A program made the position numbers and the translations under genes. Below are positions 62,301 through 63,947 of a stretch of DNA of 64,000 nt, one piece after another (the first letter of the stretch is position 1; every line of letters starts with the position of its first letter). Under the pieces are notes generated by a model. It saw only the letters and a list, made by a program, of their open reading frames with translations, ran no database searches and was not told where the DNA came from. Origin of the DNA: Megalonaias nervosa (taxonomy: Eukaryota > Mollusca > Bivalvia > Unionida > Unionidae); the NCBI GenBank assembly GCA_016617855.1, contig JAECUM010004932.1:104188-168187 (forward strand). The letters are read 5' to 3'.

Positions 62301-63947
62301 TGTTGAACTACAATGAAACCTTTCAAAATCTTAAATTTGAGAACCTTTTAACATCCTGAATCTTGCAGAATTATGATTTGCTCATAAAATATGTCAAAAG
62401 AATTCTGTATTGTTGACTGGCAAGCCACATTGTCATGTGGATAGTGAAGGGAAAAATTAAACAGGCAAAGGTGTTGTGCATTCACCCATTTCTGAATTAA
62501 TATTCCATACACACAGCTCCTTTAGTTTAGCATCTTTGTCTGGAAAACTCACCAACCTGCTGATAATGCAAAGGCAAGCATAGGTCCCTTTTTTAAATAG
62601 AAAAGACAAAAAAATAGACCACTATCAATCACAGTTAAAATTGGTAAATGAAGGCTTGATATATCACTTGTGTTATTATTGAAAATGGTAGTTAGTACAC
62701 AGATATTTTGAATCATTGTCATGAAATTCACATATTTTAATAACATATTTTGTTAGGGTTTTCTTTTTTTTTAAATTCACAGTGACTAATGCAATAAAAT
62801 GAATCATTGCTGAATGCCATAAGGAGGCAACACTTTATGAATTAAGTACCAATGAAAGAAATCTTGTTACATGAAATTTTTGTTTTCATTTTATATTTTA
62901 TTTGGGTTTCAGTGTGTAATCATCATAAATGTGATATACTGTCTACTCAAAGGTGAATACAAGTTGGCTGACTCAGCGATTTCTTTGAGTCTTGCATGAG
63001 AACCTCAATTAATGCTTTACTCAGTGGTTGCTTTGGGACAACAGTTGAAAACTTAGAGAATTACTTTAACTAGTTTGCATTGTTATTTTTATCTTTTATT
63101 TTATATACCTTATAAAGAATTTTAACATTTTGCCAGAGATACCCAGTGTGAAATTAAGGGACATAACTCTAGCTCACCTGTCAGCTGTCTAGCTCACCTG
63201 TCAGCTGCCACCCGGAACAGGATTTATTTGCCTAGTACTCCACGTTTATATTTATTTTGAAGGATTGACCTTCCTAACATTTTTTCTTCAATATTTCATC
63301 TACATAAAGTTTACATTCTTAGATCTTAACTTTAAAAAGCACTATATAGCCAGTATTGTGCTGATGTATGTTTTGAATCTCATTCATACATACATACATA
63401 CATACATACATATGCACACACACATGATCATCAAGGGAGAATCTTGAGTCACCTTTTACCATGTAAGTTATCTTCAGCTCTGTTCCTTTTAGCCATTAGT
63501 AAATTGAGAAAGATGGACCTTCTTTCTTTTTCAGCTTGAACATTTGAATAGTATGAAAAGCATGGTTATATTATGAGACTTACTCAAAATATTTAGTCTG
63601 AAAAATAACATTCCATCAAATGTGCAATCAAAATTTTCATGGAAAGTGCCTTGAAAGATATTTACATTTGTATGAGATTTATTTTATTTTATTAACTTTA
63701 ATGTTGAATATTTTCTATTTTACCACATTTCAGAGTTGCCGAGATACCTAGTGTTAAAGTAAGGGATATAACTCCAGCTCACCTGATCAGCTACCACCCA
63801 GAGCAGGATATTCTTCCCCTGGTTCTGGCAAACTGTAACTATTCTTTTGAGGTGGGAAAGGGAACAACCATTGAGTACAACTTTGCCAACCTGGAAAGAC
63901 AAATAATTGACAGATTCTTGTTTGGGAAGTGCTTCATAGACATAGAG
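2587..63947 (+). CDS. RNF213: RNF213-like giant E3 ubiquitin ligase, C-terminal part, 20 exons (partial both ends)
   Basis: Joined exons: 2587-2856, 5056-5182, 7628-7890, 8463-8586, 9972-10088, 18514-18624, 19070-19123, 24488-24685, 28196-28289, 28926-28960, 32482-32579, 37996-38146, 39971-40145, 41135-41232, 46436-46493, 47116-47321, 53202-53343, 57301-57363, 60131-60299, 63734-63947. The total is 2767 bases: one base completing an upstream codon, then 922 codons with no stop. All borders are GT-AG and all phases agree, which is strong internal proof. Family features are an RZ finger at residues 454-486 (numbered from the first full codon at 2588), AFIPTMP just before it, TGHVLG after it and HHLRAIRFLPNILKLQ at 728-743. 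In vertebrates RNF213 is a cytosolic AAA+ ATPase and E3 ligase linked to lipid droplets and to ubiquitin coating of intracellular bacteria. The function of this homologue is inferred. ZNFX1 also has an RZ finger, but the flanking blocks fit RNF213. Confidence 0.9.
2960..4100 (+). pseudogene. Decayed jockey-type LINE fragment (reverse transcriptase end plus RNase H relic)
   Basis: Intron 1 holds the remains of a non-LTR retrotransposon on the gene strand. Broken frames read LFWLYRSLVRSKLDYGLIVY and SYLQMLDPLQ near 3257-3360, typical of the region after the RT catalytic motifs in jockey-like LINEs. Before that, EGTKFVGLI near 3110 matches the block preceding it. Near 3795, DKASVDTAEIAAILIALNYI resembles an RNase H segment. 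Stops and frameshifts occur throughout, so it is dead. The 5' part (endonuclease and FADD region) is missing, as usual for 5'-truncated LINE insertions. No target duplication was found by eye and the ends are approximate. Confidence 0.7.
5056..5182 (+). CDS. RNF213: RNF213-like exon 2 (residues 90-132)
   Basis: The acceptor is TTTATTTACAG. The first base T completes Ser90. The peptide EEKVHSNLEKYFSRAEVVIG ends in WQLVVQCLE at the donor GTAAGA, phase 0. It is a helical, charged segment of the E3 module with no catalytic motif visible. The preceding intron from 4100 holds only low-complexity tracts (poly-T near 4727, CA near 4741). Confidence 0.87.
6590..7010 (-). repeat. Dispersed repeat, inverted relative to 19250-19940
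   Basis: Diverged direct units around CATATCAAAGCTTTTGTCAGC, with a nearby ATTGATCAC motif. The same blocks appear in reverse orientation at 19440-19890 (for example AAAGCTTTGATATGCTAAGC). Noncoding, family unknown, and ends are not sharp. Confidence 0.45.
7085..7525. repeat. 41-bp tandem array, about 10.5 copies
   Basis: The unit contains TATCATATTGTTGTTTACAG followed by TCCAAAGTGACATACC and CACAA. Successive copies begin at 7101, 7142 and 7183, a 41-base period, with point differences between copies. It lies 100 bp upstream of exon 3. Each unit carries TTGTTTACAG, which looks like a 3' splice site. Confidence 0.9.
7628..7890 (+). CDS. RNF213: RNF213-like exon 3 (residues 133-219)
   Basis: The acceptor is AATTCTAG. 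The peptide runs from DSFYLDCTKEDEVDLATDHL through LYGIAKARFGLAVTAKHIQ to CEGDCKWPK, with donor GTTAGT. The length of 263 leaves two bases (AA), which join G of exon 4 to make Lys220. It is an uninterrupted helical segment. Reading on past 7890 is intron until a stop near 7937. Confidence 0.88.
8463..8586 (+). CDS. RNF213: RNF213-like exon 4 (residues 220-261)
   Basis: The acceptor is ATTTACAG. The peptide IYFIKYLCRCYGVDSYQAVC continues to WIKYQPVEERDK, with donor GTATCA, phase 0. The block YFIKYLCRCYG is typical of the RNF213 helical E3 shell. The intron before it (7891-8462) holds nothing notable. Confidence 0.86.
9901..9921. repeat. (CA)n microsatellite
   Basis: About ten CA units, 50 bases upstream of the exon 5 acceptor. 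The remainder of the 8587-9971 intron shows no structure I can name. Confidence 0.8.
9972..10088 (+). CDS. RNF213: RNF213-like exon 5 (residues 262-300)
   Basis: The acceptor is CTTTACAAG. It lacks a good pyrimidine tract right at the site; the CA repeat sits just upstream. The peptide VREVSDRYIVCGPHYIDIRD continues AVTKVVLGEGADQLDKAIK, with donor GTAATG, phase 0 on both sides. It matches the block YxVCGxxYxxxRDAVxKxVL of RNF213 homologues. An 8.4-kb repeat-filled intron follows. Confidence 0.87.
10639..10840. repeat. 101-bp tandem duplication
   Basis: Two direct copies start at 10639 and 10740 with AAGCTGCARTATTTCARAT and both contain CCTGCATAAGTATGGTGCA and ATATCTTTGTCAACAG. A few substitutions separate them. 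Confidence 0.85.
10914..12449 (-). mobile_element. TIR element copy 1, about 1.5 kb, non-coding
   Basis: The left end TACACCATTCCCTCTTTAAC is the imperfect reverse complement of the right end GTTACTAAGGGAGTGTTGTA. The interior next to the right end (GGGATCCATGCCTGAGCC) is the reverse complement of the left interior of copy 2 at 12884. The left interior likewise matches copy 2's right interior, so the two are the same family in opposite orientation. It has no long reading frame, so it is non-autonomous. No clear target duplication beyond a possible TA. Superfamily not assigned. Confidence 0.6.
12470..12880. repeat. Decayed tandem repeat between two TIR elements
   Basis: Recurrent blocks such as AGGAGTTCCTGYCTT and TTTATATGCTGAWATGCTA (near 12610, 12670 and 12850) indicate old direct repeats of irregular spacing. 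Nothing coding. Confidence 0.5.
12884..13467 (+). mobile_element. TIR element copy 2, 584 bp MITE-like
   Basis: The left TIR TACACCATTTCCTCGATAAC pairs with the right TIR GTTATCAAGAGAGTGGTGTA, and complementarity extends several bases inward. Subterminal blocks (GGCATGGGTCCCAT at left, CCCTCGCTTATGGTGCAG at right) are shared with copy 1 (inverted) and partly with 62540-62960. Non-coding. Confidence 0.65.
13940..14275 (-). pseudogene. piggyBac transposase N-terminal fragment
   Basis: From ATG at 14275 the minus strand encodes an acidic leader (SDLSESEDETCDD) followed by RPLHVDDFTVYSGSTFN and FFLQFF. It then loses homology and stops. An acidic N-terminus followed by a motif of the form F-T-x-x-G ending in a dFFxxFF block is how piggyBac transposases enter their DDE domain. 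The catalytic aspartates are absent, so it cannot be active. The surrounding TTAA/TIR structure supports the call. Confidence 0.6.
14452..14565. repeat. Short direct repeat inside the piggyBac-type element
   Basis: TATATGTGTCTCTGGGGTT occurs at about 14451 and again at about 14538, 86 bases apart, between the transposase fragment and the LINE 3' end. Confidence 0.75.
14586..16783 (-). mobile_element. 5'-truncated non-LTR retrotransposon (LINE) with intact target duplication
   Basis: A visibly more GC-rich block. On the minus strand it encodes a reverse transcriptase (FRQDRGTVDMIFAARQLQEK, IFVDLTKAFDTVSR, GVKQGCVLAPTLFS, LFADDYAL). A C-terminal tail follows (RWAGHICRMPDERLP) that ends in a C2H2-type finger, CPHC then HLRTH. 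Frames run 16783 to about 15765, about 15780 to 15161, then 15145 to 14624, so two frameshifts break it. The endonuclease end is missing. The 3' end is a short GAT/ATC-rich tail. GCATTGCATATATG at 14572-14585 and GCATTGCGTATATG at 16784-16797 form a 14-bp target duplication with one difference. It is RTE/jockey-like; I do not assign a clade. Confidence 0.88.
17300..17690. repeat. Decayed direct repeats (toolkit resembling 38220-38560)
   Basis: Units containing CTTGCACTTGGGGTAAGAAAG, GATCAAAGGTCA and CAATGACTMAARGAAGAAAA recur two to three times. Related wording (AGGAAGAGGTTTATTAATATG, GATCAAAGGTCAAGAT) appears at 38350-38400. No coding potential is visible here or in the rest of 16822-18513. 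Confidence 0.45.
18514..18624 (+). CDS. RNF213: RNF213-like exon 6 (residues 301-337)
   Basis: The acceptor is TTTTTTTCAATAG. The peptide DTRMPENKKEILLCLALHRE continues ITMSRLQEVDENKVTPK, with donor GTAACA, phase 0 on both sides. The ALHREIT block fits the RNF213 family position between exon 5 and the pre-RZ region. A short exon could have been missed in the 8.4-kb intron before it, but the phases do not require one. Confidence 0.85.
19070..19123 (+). CDS. RNF213: RNF213-like exon 7, 54 bp (residues 338-355)
   Basis: The acceptor is TATGTTTTAG, the peptide VIDVLQKYCSKARFMKNK and the donor GTAATC, phase 0/0. It is a very small exon, supported by splice signals and a symmetric frame. Skipping it would leave the frame intact, so it could be an optional cassette. 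Confidence 0.75.
19250..19940 (+). repeat. Dispersed repeat in about 290-bp direct units
   Basis: TTTTATTTCTCATCTTWAA recurs at about 19475 and 19763. Nearby CAGCACTGCCGAAAGCTTTG and TTTAAAGCTTTGATATGC blocks match 6590-7010 in reverse. Non-coding. Confidence 0.5.
20700..21760 (+). repeat. About 1-kb dispersed repeat, copy A
   Basis: It shares ordered blocks with 34385-35190: ACACAATGAAATATACA, CAACAAAGCACATGCT (copy B CCACAAAGCACATGCT), TTGTTACATTTT, AATAAAACATTTTGTC, AAACTAAG and GATATGACTGTATKTACT. The order and strand are the same with indels between. No terminal repeats or reading frame were seen, so the class is unknown. Confidence 0.65.
22134..22341. mobile_element. hAT-type MITE, 208 bp, with 8-bp target duplication
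   Basis: The ends CAGTGGCATAGCTTGGG and CCCTCGCTACGCCACTG are imperfect inverted repeats. CTAAAGGG occurs directly on both sides (22126-22133 and 22342-22349). An 8-bp duplication with CAGTGGCGTAG-like ends is typical of hAT elements. The interior has two direct copies (about 22243 and 22287) of a GGGGGCGCCAAGTTTATG block and no transposase. Confidence 0.9.
22952..22974. repeat. (TA)n microsatellite
   Basis: Uninterrupted TA run directly before a 14-bp inverted repeat arm (22975-22988). Confidence 0.9.
22975..23153. repeat. Small inverted-repeat element with internal stem-loop
   Basis: TGCAATAAACTGAC at 22975-22988 is the exact reverse complement of GTCAGTTTATTGCA at 23140-23153. Inside, GACTCATTAAGAGTC forms a perfect 5-bp hairpin followed by GAAAG (near 23081-23100). 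TA microsatellites lie on one side and about 90 bp away on the other. Confidence 0.6.
23242..23292. repeat. (TA)n microsatellite with one G interruption
   Basis: About 50 bases of TA, broken once by GTA near 23260. The flanking intron to 24487 shows nothing else I can name. Confidence 0.9.
24488..24685 (+). CDS. RNF213: RNF213-like exon 8 (residues 356-421)
   Basis: The acceptor is TTTCTTTTCAG. The peptide starts EVAQKILQNTYGFQSPVLTV and continues HCDIVLRNTNGDRTLAEPLI to RLATRPQTMR, with donor GTAAGA, phase 0/0. The block LAEPLIRLATRPQTM directly before AFIPTMP of exon 9 is the expected lead into the RZ finger region. A hydrophobic helix (ILCLLMHCDIVL) lies mid-exon. Confidence 0.88.
26974..28180. 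repeat. 50-bp minisatellite, about 24 copies, with higher-order periodicity
   Basis: The unit reads CATATGAACCATGTTATCAA, then GAGTGAGGTGTACAGATGTA, then TGATTGACTA. The period is exactly 50 (for example 27061, 27111). Variant sites form higher-order patterns. The order of TCCA/TCAA and GTA/ATA variants repeats every 200 bp at 27081 and 27281. A distinctive AGGAACC...GGGAGTGGTG variant recurs at 27471 and 27871, exactly 400 bp apart. The first and last copies are the most diverged. The array ends about 15 bases before exon 9. The rest of the intron (24686-26973) is unremarkable AT-rich sequence. Confidence 0.97.
28196..28289 (+). CDS. RNF213: RNF213-like exon 9, leads into RZ finger (residues 422-452)
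   Basis: The acceptor is GTATTCTAG. The peptide DAFIPTMPQDDVQEIREVLL continues VNRGQDNPVFY, with donor GTAAGT, phase 1. AFIPTMPxD is a hallmark block just N-terminal to the RZ finger of RNF213 homologues. The acceptor has a weak pyrimidine tract because the 50-bp minisatellite reaches nearly to it. Confidence 0.93.
28440..28570 (+). mobile_element. tRNA-derived SINE remnant, family 2
   Basis: It contains an A-box-like stretch TGGCTTATCTAGTAGAG and a B-box-like GATTTGATACC about 40 bases later, spaced as in a tRNA. A second copy lies on the minus strand at 60760-60922 (CCATGGCGGAGTAGTTAGTA). No target duplication was found. Confidence 0.5.
28926..28960 (+). CDS. RNF213: RNF213-like exon 10, 35-bp micro-exon with first RZ-finger ligands (residues 453-464)
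   Basis: The acceptor is CATTTCAG and the donor GTAAGT. Its first two bases complete Arg453; then CPNGHPYVIGD gives Cys454 and His458 of the RZ finger. The micro-exon is confirmed by phase on both sides and by its exact fit to the finger consensus C-x3-H. Skipping it would shift the frame and destroy the finger. Confidence 0.95.
29030..29290. repeat. Decayed direct repeats with tRNA B-box-like motifs
   Basis: Two to three units contain TACTGGGTTCAGTCCC or close variants and ACACAAGTTCAGAGT/ATGTTCAAGTTCAGAG. GGTTCAGTCCC resembles a pol III B box, so these may be tandem relics of tRNA-derived SINEs. Confidence 0.4.
30255..30300 (+). repeat. Stem-loop followed by CGAAAG, repeat relic
   Basis: CTGACAATGGCCTTGACTGG then TAAGGTCGAAAGC forms a 6-bp stem (one G-U) followed by CGAAAG. 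The arrangement is the same as at 23081-23100. See the finding on a possible decayed hammerhead core. Confidence 0.4.
31302..31685 (+). pseudogene. Possible tyrosine-recombinase (Crypton-like) fragment
   Basis: A 127-codon open stretch whose early part, LAVTGHSSENILRTCNGY, resembles the conserved C-terminal box (T-G-H-x-S...R/S-Y) of tyrosine recombinases carried by Crypton-type transposons. The stretch QVMANATTENVYSR that follows also fits. The catalytic Tyr position is plausible but the upstream Arg and His boxes are not found nearby. Most likely a dead fragment in intron 10. A chance reading frame is the alternative. Confidence 0.35.
32482..32579 (+). CDS. RNF213: RNF213-like exon 11, rest of RZ finger (residues 465-496)
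   Basis: The acceptor is GTTTTTACAG. The peptide CGRPYTVSKCPKCGLEIGGQ continues GHVARPGNAPDP; the last two bases (GG) join T of exon 12 to make Gly497. The donor is GTAAAG. Ligand-type residues are Cys465, Cys474, Cys477 and His486, giving with exon 10 the pattern C-x3-H-x6-C-x8-C-x2-C-x8-H. In RNF213 this RZ finger is needed for ubiquitylating bacterial lipopolysaccharide. All the expected Cys/His positions are present here. Confidence 0.95.
33043..33292 (+). mobile_element. tRNA-derived SINE family 1, copy 1, with 11-bp target duplication
   Basis: The head GGGGCCCAGAGTGGCCAAGT contains an A box (TGGCCAAGTGG). GGGTTCGAGTCTC about 55 bases on is a B box. The 3' part has CTTGTGCTGAAAAATGGC and an AAC-rich tail. 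CTTTCATTTTA flanks both sides (33032-33042 and 33293-33303). The head is leucine/serine-tRNA-like. Confidence 0.92.
34385..35190 (+). repeat. About 1-kb dispersed repeat, copy B
   Basis: Same family and orientation as 20700-21760. Shared ordered blocks include TTAGCAGGTT, ACACAATGAAATATACA, ACAAAGCACATGCT, AATAAAACATTTTGTC and CTTAGTTGTGAAATG. It is shorter than copy A. Non-coding in both. Confidence 0.65.
35930..37030. repeat. Decayed tandem array, about 120-130 bp period (family T125)
   Basis: ATGGCCACCGTTACT, ATGGCCACCATTAC and ATGGCCACTATTAC recur at about 36237, 36367 and 36487. They are linked by GATGCNGATCYRCCATCAAATA, AAAATAGAAAAA, CTGCTAAACAGAATTTGAC and CATAAAGACCTTT. Related units occur at 54030-54850 and 56590-57110. 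No coding frame survives across units. Confidence 0.75.
37996..38146 (+). CDS. RNF213: RNF213-like exon 12 (residues 497-547)
   Basis: The acceptor is TTTCATCTGCAG. The first base completes Gly497. The peptide VDRTETGHVLGRAENRTQIG then LTPAYCGIIRLLTHLTMMLG ends ANIDSL, with donor GTCAGT, phase 0. D-x-T-x-TGHxLG followed by a hydrophobic RLLTHLxMxLGA helix is a strong RNF213 signature directly after the RZ finger. The preceding 5.4-kb intron holds a SINE, dispersed repeat copy B and the T125 array. Confidence 0.93.
38220..38560. repeat. Decayed direct repeats
   Basis: Blocks such as AACTTTAGTTGTCCAC, AGGAAGAGGTTTATTAATATG and GATCAAAGGTCAAGAT resemble those at 17300-17690. The rest of 38147-39970 has a (TA)n run near 39077 and a short direct repeat (AGATTATATTATTAT) at 39487 and 39519. 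Confidence 0.4.
39971..40145 (+). CDS. RNF213: RNF213-like exon 13 (residues 548-605)
   Basis: The acceptor is TCATTTCCAG. The peptide AVSQFIKPDITDGMVSQFLW then HIEHDLDDLHRALGKSFDDV ends VMESPRE, with donor GTAAGT, phase 1. It matches the helical block in which RNF213 proteins keep FLWxHIxxDLxxLxxxLxxSxDD. Its 3' end and donor have been copied downstream (see 40203-40470). Confidence 0.92.
40105..40475 (+). repeat. Four-copy duplication of the exon 13 donor border
   Basis: The true exon end and intron start (about 40105-40200) are repeated with divergence at about 40203, 40302 and 40390. Each copy carries TATTTTGTCTGGCATGATGG-like exon sequence, then AGAGATAGTGAG or AGAGGTAGTAAGT, then CATTGGTAATTCTATATATG. 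Copies are about 85-100 bases apart. Reading through into copy 2 meets an in-frame TAG near 40238. Confidence 0.85.
40759..41066. repeat. 28-bp tandem array, 11 copies
   Basis: The unit is TTGTAGAATCTGTAAATCGT followed by ATCTTTAA, with a period of 28 (for example 40801 and 40829). The central copies are nearly identical and the end copies diverged. It stops about 68 bases before exon 14. Confidence 0.95.
41135..41232 (+). CDS. RNF213: RNF213-like exon 14 (residues 606-638)
   Basis: The acceptor is TTTAATATTTAG. The first two bases complete Ile606. The peptide KIGEEICGLISKDTRNEWEK ends KFSEKHVAPSLQ, with donor GTATTA, phase 0. The RxxWExxFxxxxVAPxL block is typical of the family. The donor is followed after ten bases by a (TG)43 run. 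Confidence 0.9.
41242..41327. repeat. (TG)43 microsatellite next to a splice donor
   Basis: An uninterrupted TG run of about 86 bases starting ten bases after the exon 14 border. It fills the early intron and provides many GT dinucleotides. Confidence 0.97.
41612..41990. repeat. 210-bp tandem duplication
   Basis: TAGTTTCATGTCCAGATGGG starts copies at 41612 and 41822. Both contain TCTTTGTTTTGGAGRCARTT and TGTATTGGAGGCACCTC. From 41991 to 43480 I see only AT-rich intron with no nameable feature. Confidence 0.85.
43481..45952. mobile_element. 2.5-kb TIR element, non-coding
   Basis: The left end TACCGTATATACTTGCATAT and right end, read on the minus strand, TACCATATATACTCGTGTAT form TIRs of about 25 bp (43481-43505 and 45928-45952). 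Subterminal motifs such as GGTCGGCTTATCCACGGG (43547) and GGCTTATACACGGG (45853) repeat the theme. No transposase frame survives, so it is non-autonomous or decayed. No target duplication could be fixed. Superfamily not assigned. Confidence 0.7.
46436..46493 (+). CDS. RNF213: RNF213-like exon 15, 58 bp (residues 639-657)
   Basis: The acceptor is TTATCACATAG. The peptide KMEVLLKECNQQLAEDKRL is followed by donor GTACAT; the final G joins exon 16 to make Gly658. It fits the linker between VAPxL and SDPLLxLLYE in the family. Charged and helical. Confidence 0.88.
47116..47321 (+). CDS. RNF213: RNF213-like exon 16 (residues 658-726)
   Basis: The acceptor is AATTATTACAG. The first two bases complete Gly658. 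The peptide SDPLLCLLYEITQPQEKTPL then AMWRFRSQITMDHLRHEFEV ends QLFLKE, with donor GTATTT, phase 0. SDPLLxLLYE and MWRFRxxIxxxHLxxxF are recognisable family blocks. Confidence 0.93.
47979..48242 (+). mobile_element. tRNA-derived SINE family 1, copy 2
   Basis: The head is GGGGCCCCAAGTGGCCGAGT, with B box GGGTTCAAGTC and a long (CAA)n tail at about 48207-48241. The flanks TCCAAAACTGTT (47962) and TCCAAACTGTT (48243) are a target duplication with one base difference, separated from the head by a T run. Confidence 0.9.
48786..48982. mobile_element. Foldback MITE, 197 bp with 36-bp arms
   Basis: GGGTCCCTAACACTGTCAAC at the left pairs with GTTGATAGTGTCAGGGACCC at the right. The arms match at 32 of 36 positions, and partial pairing continues inward (ACATGCAGAT against ATCTGCATGT). 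No target duplication was identified. Confidence 0.85.
49530..50750. repeat. Decayed tandem array, about 140-165 bp period
   Basis: Units share CTCATGAAAATNGGTATGTG, AACTCNACCATACCAAAACTAG, GACCTAATTTTCANACTTGAGTG (spread over divergence) and TATTTTCAGCTTTC. There are roughly eight units. None retains a reading frame. Confidence 0.7.
52289..52628. repeat. Long inverted repeat, 72-bp arms
   Basis: Bases 52289-52360 and 52557-52628 are reverse complements with scattered mismatches. Examples are ATACCCAAAACCACAAGAAAA against TTTTCTTGTGGTTTTGGGTAT. Weaker pairing extends outward to about 52267 and 52652. The spacer is 196 bases. Likely a foldback element. Confidence 0.85.
53202..53343 (+). CDS. 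RNF213: RNF213-like exon 17 (residues 727-773)
   Basis: The acceptor is TTTTGCCATAG. The peptide EHHLRAIRFLPNILKLQRIL then FQKYQRKLDRAEASTITVEM ends LKKQSDG, with donor GTTTGT, phase 1. HLRxxRFLPxILxLQ is one of the best-conserved C-terminal RNF213 blocks, and this exon alone would identify the family. Confidence 0.95.
53685..54035. repeat. 69-bp tandem array, 5 copies
   Basis: Copies of CTGCTAAACAGAAATTGACC begin at 53692, 53761, 53830, 53899 and 53968, exactly 69 bases apart and almost identical. As 69 is divisible by three, frames stay open on both strands (to 144 codons on +). This is a by-product of the period, not evidence of a gene. The unit is an amplified piece of the T125 family. 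Confidence 0.96.
54030..54850. repeat. Decayed tandem array of family T125
   Basis: It continues directly from the 69-bp array. Blocks GATGCTGATCCACC, CATAAAGRGCTTT, ACTGCTGAATAGAATTGACC and CTAAAAATAGATAAACCTTT recur every 110-130 bases. From 54851 to 56053 I see nothing further of note. Confidence 0.7.
56054..56300 (+). mobile_element. tRNA-derived SINE family 1, copy 3
   Basis: The head is GGGGCCCCGAGTGGCTGAGT, with B box GGGTTCGAGTCTC and an AAC-rich tail. CTACCAGA flanks both sides (56046-56053 and 56301-56308). Compared with the other copies it has a deletion of about 20 bases around the AGCTTGCCAGTAGCTT segment. Confidence 0.9.
56590..57110. repeat. T125 repeat units interrupted by a SINE
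   Basis: ATGGCAGAAAGGTCTTTCAA, GATGCCAGTTCAACTACAAA and ACCATTACTGAA are T125 wording; the SINE at 56717 sits inside one unit. After it, ACCATTACTGAAAATAGAAG resumes the unit. Confidence 0.65.
56717..56968 (+). mobile_element. tRNA-derived SINE family 1, copy 4
   Basis: The head is GGGGCCGTGAGTGGCCGAGT, with B box GGGTTCAAGTCTC and a CAACAACAA tail. CCATTACTGAA flanks both sides (56706-56716 and 56969-56979), an exact 11-bp duplication. Confidence 0.92.
57301..57363 (+). CDS. RNF213: RNF213-like exon 18, 63 bp (residues 774-794)
   Basis: The acceptor is TATTTTTCACAG. The first two bases complete Asp774. The peptide DLPKLLDEYAEVWDLVRENL is followed by donor GTAAGA; the last G joins exon 19 to make Val795. 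Its length is a multiple of three with matching phase (1/1), so skipping would keep the frame. Confidence 0.88.
   Translation: MIFQNYWMSMPRFGILSGKI
58200..60010. repeat. Decayed tandem array with GGTCAAGGTCACA motif, about 150-bp period
   Basis: TGGTCAAGGTCACAG-type motifs recur (59238, 59531, 59640, 59971). They come with GAAGCTAAGACAATTCATTC-like blocks (58614, 59764, 59920) and TTTCCTAAAT.CTTGATGGAT. The stretch 58690-59220 interrupts it. No reading frame survives. Confidence 0.65.
59106..59156. repeat. (CT)n microsatellite
   Basis: About 50 bases of TC with a few TTTC interruptions. Confidence 0.95.
60131..60299 (+). CDS. RNF213: RNF213-like exon 19 (residues 795-850)
   Basis: The acceptor is CAATCCTTACAG. 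The first two bases complete Val795. The peptide FVPKEYRRHRIDDSTPVSQL then GQCAYSVLEFLFHKQNDFLD ends NYYQKAKR; the last two bases AG join exon 20 to make Arg851. The donor is GTAAGA. LPTASDAGxCAYSVLEFLxxxxNxFL matches the family block where vertebrate RNF213 has a longer, similar segment. Confidence 0.93.
60760..60922 (-). mobile_element. tRNA-derived SINE family 2, second copy
   Basis: Read on the minus strand, GGGCCATGGCGGAGTAGTTA is an A-box-like head and GCAGGATTAATAGCC a B-box-like motif. The layout matches 28440-28570. The spacing and overall wording agree although both are diverged. Confidence 0.5.
61926..62138 (-). mobile_element. tRNA-derived SINE family 1, copy 5 (minus, old)
   Basis: On the minus strand it shows GGGCAGCAGGTGGCTAAGTG, then TGGAGTCTTGGTTCAACC, then AGAAAGCTTGCCAGTAGCTT and AACCCC. 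It matches family 1 throughout, with more differences than copies 1-4 and no AAC tail or target duplication left. Confidence 0.8.
62540..62960 (+). mobile_element. Diverged copy 3 of the 12884-type TIR element
   Basis: The order CTGATAATGCAAAGGCAAGC, AGGTCCC, TAAAATTGGTAAATGAA, TTGATATAT, TCATGAAATTC and TTTCAGTGTGTAATCATCAT follows copy 2 block for block. Terminal repeats are no longer recognisable. Confidence 0.55.
63131..63230 (+). pseudogene. RNF213: Decayed partial duplicate of exon 20
   Basis: GAGATACCCAGTGTGAAATT and GGACATAACTCTAGCTCACC match the start of exon 20 (63741 onward) with about six differences over 48 bases. The copy has lost the acceptor CAG. A tandem duplication of 20 bases (AGCTCACCTGTCAGCTGTCT at 63171 and 63191) brings an in-frame TAG after AHLSAV. 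It then follows exon 20 again (CACCCGGAACAGGAT). Confidence 0.82.
63385..63412. repeat. (CATA)n microsatellite
   Basis: About seven CATA units followed by a short CA run, between the exon 20 duplicate and exon 20. Confidence 0.9.
63734..63947 (+). CDS. RNF213: RNF213-like exon 20 (residues 851-922), gene continues
   Basis: The acceptor is CCACATTTCAG. The first base completes Arg851. The peptide VAEIPSVKVRDITPAHLISY then HPEQDILPLVLANCNYSFEV ends FGKCFIDIE, with donor GTAAAT, phase 0. HLISYxxxxDxxPLxLxNCxYxxExG and LExQIxxRFLxGK are strong RNF213 C-terminal blocks. The open frame and the donor show that more exons follow beyond 64000. Confidence 0.95.
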
